A DNA stretch of 64,000 nucleotides from Blepharisma stoltei (taxonomy: Eukaryota > Ciliophora > Heterotrichea > Heterotrichida > Blepharismidae). The stretch is taken from assembly GCA_914767885.1 (NCBI GenBank), contig CAJZBQ010000030.1, positions 796,909 through 860,908 of the forward strand, given 5' to 3'. Shown here piece by piece: positions 61,501 to 64,000 of this stretch (the stretch's first letter is position 1; each line of letters starts with the position of its first letter). A model generated the notes under the pieces. That model was not told the origin of the DNA. It made no database searches and saw only the letters and a list, made by a program, of their open reading frames with translations. The position numbers and the translations under genes are program-made.

Positions 61501-62051
61501 CTAAATCTGCATTTTTTGAAGTAGTTCAATACGATCTCGCTCTAATAAACCGTTAATAAAATTGATATCTTTTTCAGAAAGGTTTCATTCATCCCAAGTG
61601 AAAACACCTCTTGCTTCATTTTCTAGCTTCAAATTATAAGCCCTATTAAAGTCCTGCAAAGCTGCTTCTTCTTGTCTGAGATTATTAAATACTCTAGCTC
61701 GGTTGCAGAAATACAAAGGATTATTGGTTCCAAGTTTGATTGCCTCATCATAGCATTGTATTGCATCTTGATATCTCTGCAAAATATAAAGAGTATTGCC
61801 TTTATCATTATAATACTTGGCATCATTTTGATTGATTTTGATTGCTTTATCATAGCTTTCTACTGCTTCTGGATATCTTCCTAATTCATTTAAAGCATAT
61901 CCTTTCTTTCAGTAAAAATTAGCATTATTTGGATCGAGTTTGATTGCTTCGTTATAGCATTTGACTGCTTCTAGATATCTTTCGAATTTTCTAAAAGCGT
62001 CGCCTTTATTATTATAATATATAGCATTATTTGGATCGAGTTTGATTGCTT
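61501..62051 (-). CDS. TPR-repeat protein cut off by the telomere
   Basis: Reads from the telomere junction leftwards to TAG at 61501-61503. At least four TPR units of 34 residues with the consensus AIKLDPNNAxYYNNKGDAFR / YxEAVKCYNEA; a TGA is Trp in NFYWKKGYAL. The C-terminus WNLSEKDINFINGLLERDRI follows. The 5' part is missing: the codons for AIK are joined directly to TTAGGGTG repeats. A bacterial-style TPR array of this regularity is common in ciliates and used for protein binding. Confidence 0.85.
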
Positions 62052-64000
62052 AGGGTGTTAGGGTGTTAGGGTGTTAGGGTGTTAGGGTGTTAGGGTGTTA
62101 GGGTGTTAGGGTGTTAGGGTGTTAGGGTGTTAGGGTGTTAGGGTGTTAGGGTGTTAGGGTGTTAGGGTGTTAGGGTGTTAGGGTGTTAGGGTGTTAGGGT
62201 GTTAGGGTGTTAGGGTGTTAGGGGTGTTAGGGTGTTAGGGTGTTAGGGTGTTAGGGTGTTAGGGTGTTAGGGTGTTAGGGTGTTAGGGTGTTAGGGTGTT
62301 AGGGTGTTAGGGTGTTAGGGTGTTAGGGTGTTAGGGTGTTAGGGTGTTAGGGTGTTAGGGTGTTAGGGTGTTAGGGTGTTAGGGTGTTAGGGTGTTAGGG
62401 TGTTAGGGTGTTAGGGTGTTAGGGTGTTAGGGTGTTAGGGTGTTAGGGTGTTAGGGTGTTAGGGTGTTAGGGTGTTAGGGTGTTAGGGTGTTAGGGGTGT
62501 TAGGGTGTTAGGGTGTGTTAGGGTGTTAGGGTGTTAGGGTGTTAGGGTGTTAGGGTGTTAGGGTGTTAGGGTGTTAGGGTGTTAGGGTGTTAGGGTGTTA
62601 GGGTGTTAGGGTGTTAGGGTGTTAGGGTGTTAGGGTGTTAGGGTGTTAGGGTGTTAGGGTGTTAGGGTGTTAGGGTGTTAGGGTGTTAGGGTGTTAGGGT
62701 GTTAGGGTGTTAGGGTGTTAGGGTGTTAGGGTGTTAGGGTGTTAGGGTGTTAGGGTGTTAGGGTGTTAGGGTGTTAGGGTGTTAGGGTGTTAGGGTGTTA
62801 GGGTGTTAGGGTGTTAGGGTGTTAGGGTGTTAGGGTGTTAGGGTGTTAGGGTGTTAGGGTGTTAGGGTGTTAGGGTGTTAGGGTGTTAGGGTGTTAGGGT
62901 GTTAGGGTGTTAGGGTGTTAGGGTGTTAGGGTGTTAGGGTGTTAGGGTGTTAGGGTGTTAGGGTGTTAGGGTGTTAGGGTGTTAGGGTGTTAGGGTGTTA
63001 GGGTGTTAGGGTGTTAGGGTGTTAGGGTGTTAGGGTGTAGGGTGTTAGGGTGTTAGGGTGTTAGGGTGTTAGGGTGTTAGGGTGTTAGGGTGTTAGGGTG
63101 TTAGGGTGTTAGGGTGTTAGGGTGTTAGGGTGTTAGGGTGTTAGGGTGTTAGGGTGTTAGGGTGTTAGGGTGTTAGGGTGTTAGGGTGTTAGGGTGTTAG
63201 GGTGTTAGGGTGTTAGGGTGTTAGGGTGTTAGGGTGTTAGGGTGTTAGGGTGTTAGGGTGTTAGGGTGTTAGGGTGTTAGGGTGTTAGGGTGTTAGGGTG
63301 TTAGGGTGTTAGGGTGTTAGGGTGTTAGGGTGTTAGGGTGTTAGGGTGTTAGGGGTGTTAGGGTGTTAGGGTAGGTGTTAGGGTGTTAGGGTGTTAGGGT
63401 GTTAGGGTGTTAGGGTGTTGGTTAGGGTGTTAGGGTGTTAGGGTGTTAGGGTGTTAGGGTGTTAGGGTGTTAGGGTGTTAGGGTGTTAGGGTGTTAGGGT
63501 GTTAGGGTGTTAGGGTGTTAGGGTGTTAGGGTGTTAGGGTGTTAGGGTGTTAGGGTGTTAGGGTGTTAGGGTGTTAGGGTGTTAGGGTGTTAGGGTGTTA
63601 GGGTGTTAGGGTGTTAGGGTGTTAGGGTGTTAGGGTGTTAGGGTGTTAGGGTGTTAGGGTGTTAGGGTGTTAGGGTGTTAGGGTGTTAGGGTGTTAGGGT
63701 GTAGGTGTTAGGGTGTTAGGGTGTTAGGGTGTTAGGGTGTTAGGGTGTTAGGGTGTTAGGTGTTAGGGTGTTAGGGTGTTAGGGTGTTAGGGTGTTAGGG
63801 TGTTAGGGTGTTAGGGTGTTAGGGTGTTAGGGTGTTAGGGTGTTAGGGTGTTAGGGTGTTAGGTGTTAGGGTTAGGGTGTTAGGGTGTTAGGGTGTTAGG
63901 GTGTTAGGGTGTTAGGGTGTTAGGGTGTTAGGGTGTTAGGGTGTTAGGGTGTTAGGGTGTTAGGGTGTTAGGTGTTAGGGTGTTAGGGTGTTAGGGTGTT
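62050..64000. repeat. Telomere, TGTTAGGG repeats
   Basis: About 1.95 kb of the 8-bp unit TGTTAGGG (complement CCCTAACA) to the window end, G-rich strand running 5' to 3' outward. Most units are perfect. Variant units occur, e.g. TTAGGGGTG near 62218, 62494 and 63350, GTGTGTTAG near 62513, GTGTAGGG near 63038, GGTAGGTGTTAG near 63371, TTGGTTAGGG near 63418, and several shortened units after 63700. The unit is that described for Blepharisma macronuclear telomeres. Confidence 0.95.

Noticed and set aside
62050-64000. CRISPR or minisatellite array
   Set aside because: The 8-bp unit without spacers at a contig end is a telomere, and the genes are eukaryotic.

Overview
The window looks like germline-type DNA of a heterotrich ciliate close to Blepharisma. 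Four sequence signs support this. (1) TGA is read through as Trp at conserved positions, such as the W of the Rab WDTAGQ motif, the RGAGW of PP6 and loop 1 of a centromeric histone H3; all supported stops are TAA or TAG. (2) Five introns are only 15 or 16 nt long (GT...AG). (3) The right end is about 1.95 kb of the telomeric repeat TGTTAGGG (complement CCCTAACA). (4) Many genes are broken by inserts whose removal, usually between two TA dinucleotides, restores the reading frame, as expected for internal eliminated sequences (IESs). Whether the assembly is a micronuclear contig or a macronuclear contig with IESs retained cannot be told from the sequence alone.

Layout. 1-6 kb: a partial gene, a Cys-less glutaredoxin-like protein, a coiled-coil protein, a DnaJ-SAP-Rab fusion, a small possibly myristoylated protein and a PH-papain-like protein. 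6.6-15.1 kb (minus strand): UPF1 and importin beta-1, carrying three and five inserts. 16-21.4 kb: a small unknown gene, a tRNA-derived palindrome, a UBA-RING protein and a BRE (BABAM2) homologue. 21.4-25.7 kb (minus): BUB3 and SRP72, the latter broken by three retroposons. 25.7-28.5 kb: a secreted Asp/Glu/Ser-rich protein. 29-36 kb: TBC RabGAP, SAXO, an unknown gene, a delta-COP N-terminal half and CDC14. 36.4-42.7 kb: arrestin-like protein, FG nucleoporin and fimbrin. 43-51 kb: Cys-rich protein, coiled-coil proteins, a Rab, a CENP-A-like H3 and an unknown gene. 52-60 kb: a second Rab, an unknown gene, DNA polymerase kappa and PP6. 60-62 kb: a decayed Merlin/IS1595 transposase and a TPR gene whose 5' part is replaced by telomere. 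62-64 kb: telomere.

The inserts fall into groups. GC-richer retroposon (SINE-like) copies of about 250-500 bp have 8-18 bp target-site duplications (TSDs); the best family (called SINE-C here) has four copies, one holding a nested G-rich inverted-repeat element. MITE-1 (ends CTCCGTGAGTGAACAAAA) has four full copies. MITE-2 (ends CTCCCCCTTTAAATTGG) has several. MITE-3 (CATCCTTGATCGAACGA) has one. Short TA-bounded IESs of about 70-230 bp, some palindromic, complete the set. Family names are local to this report. In several retroposon insertions the TA pair needed for exact excision lies inside the TSD, so the retroposition event itself supplied the IES boundaries.

Genes are closely packed, with convergent stops 7-41 bp apart and divergent starts 38-62 bp apart. 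Most recognised products are conserved housekeeping proteins: nuclear transport, mitosis and chromosome segregation (BUB3, CDC14, cenH3, importin, nucleoporin), RNA surveillance (UPF1), SRP, COPI, Rab control, cytoskeleton (fimbrin, SAXO) and DNA repair (BRE, polymerase kappa).
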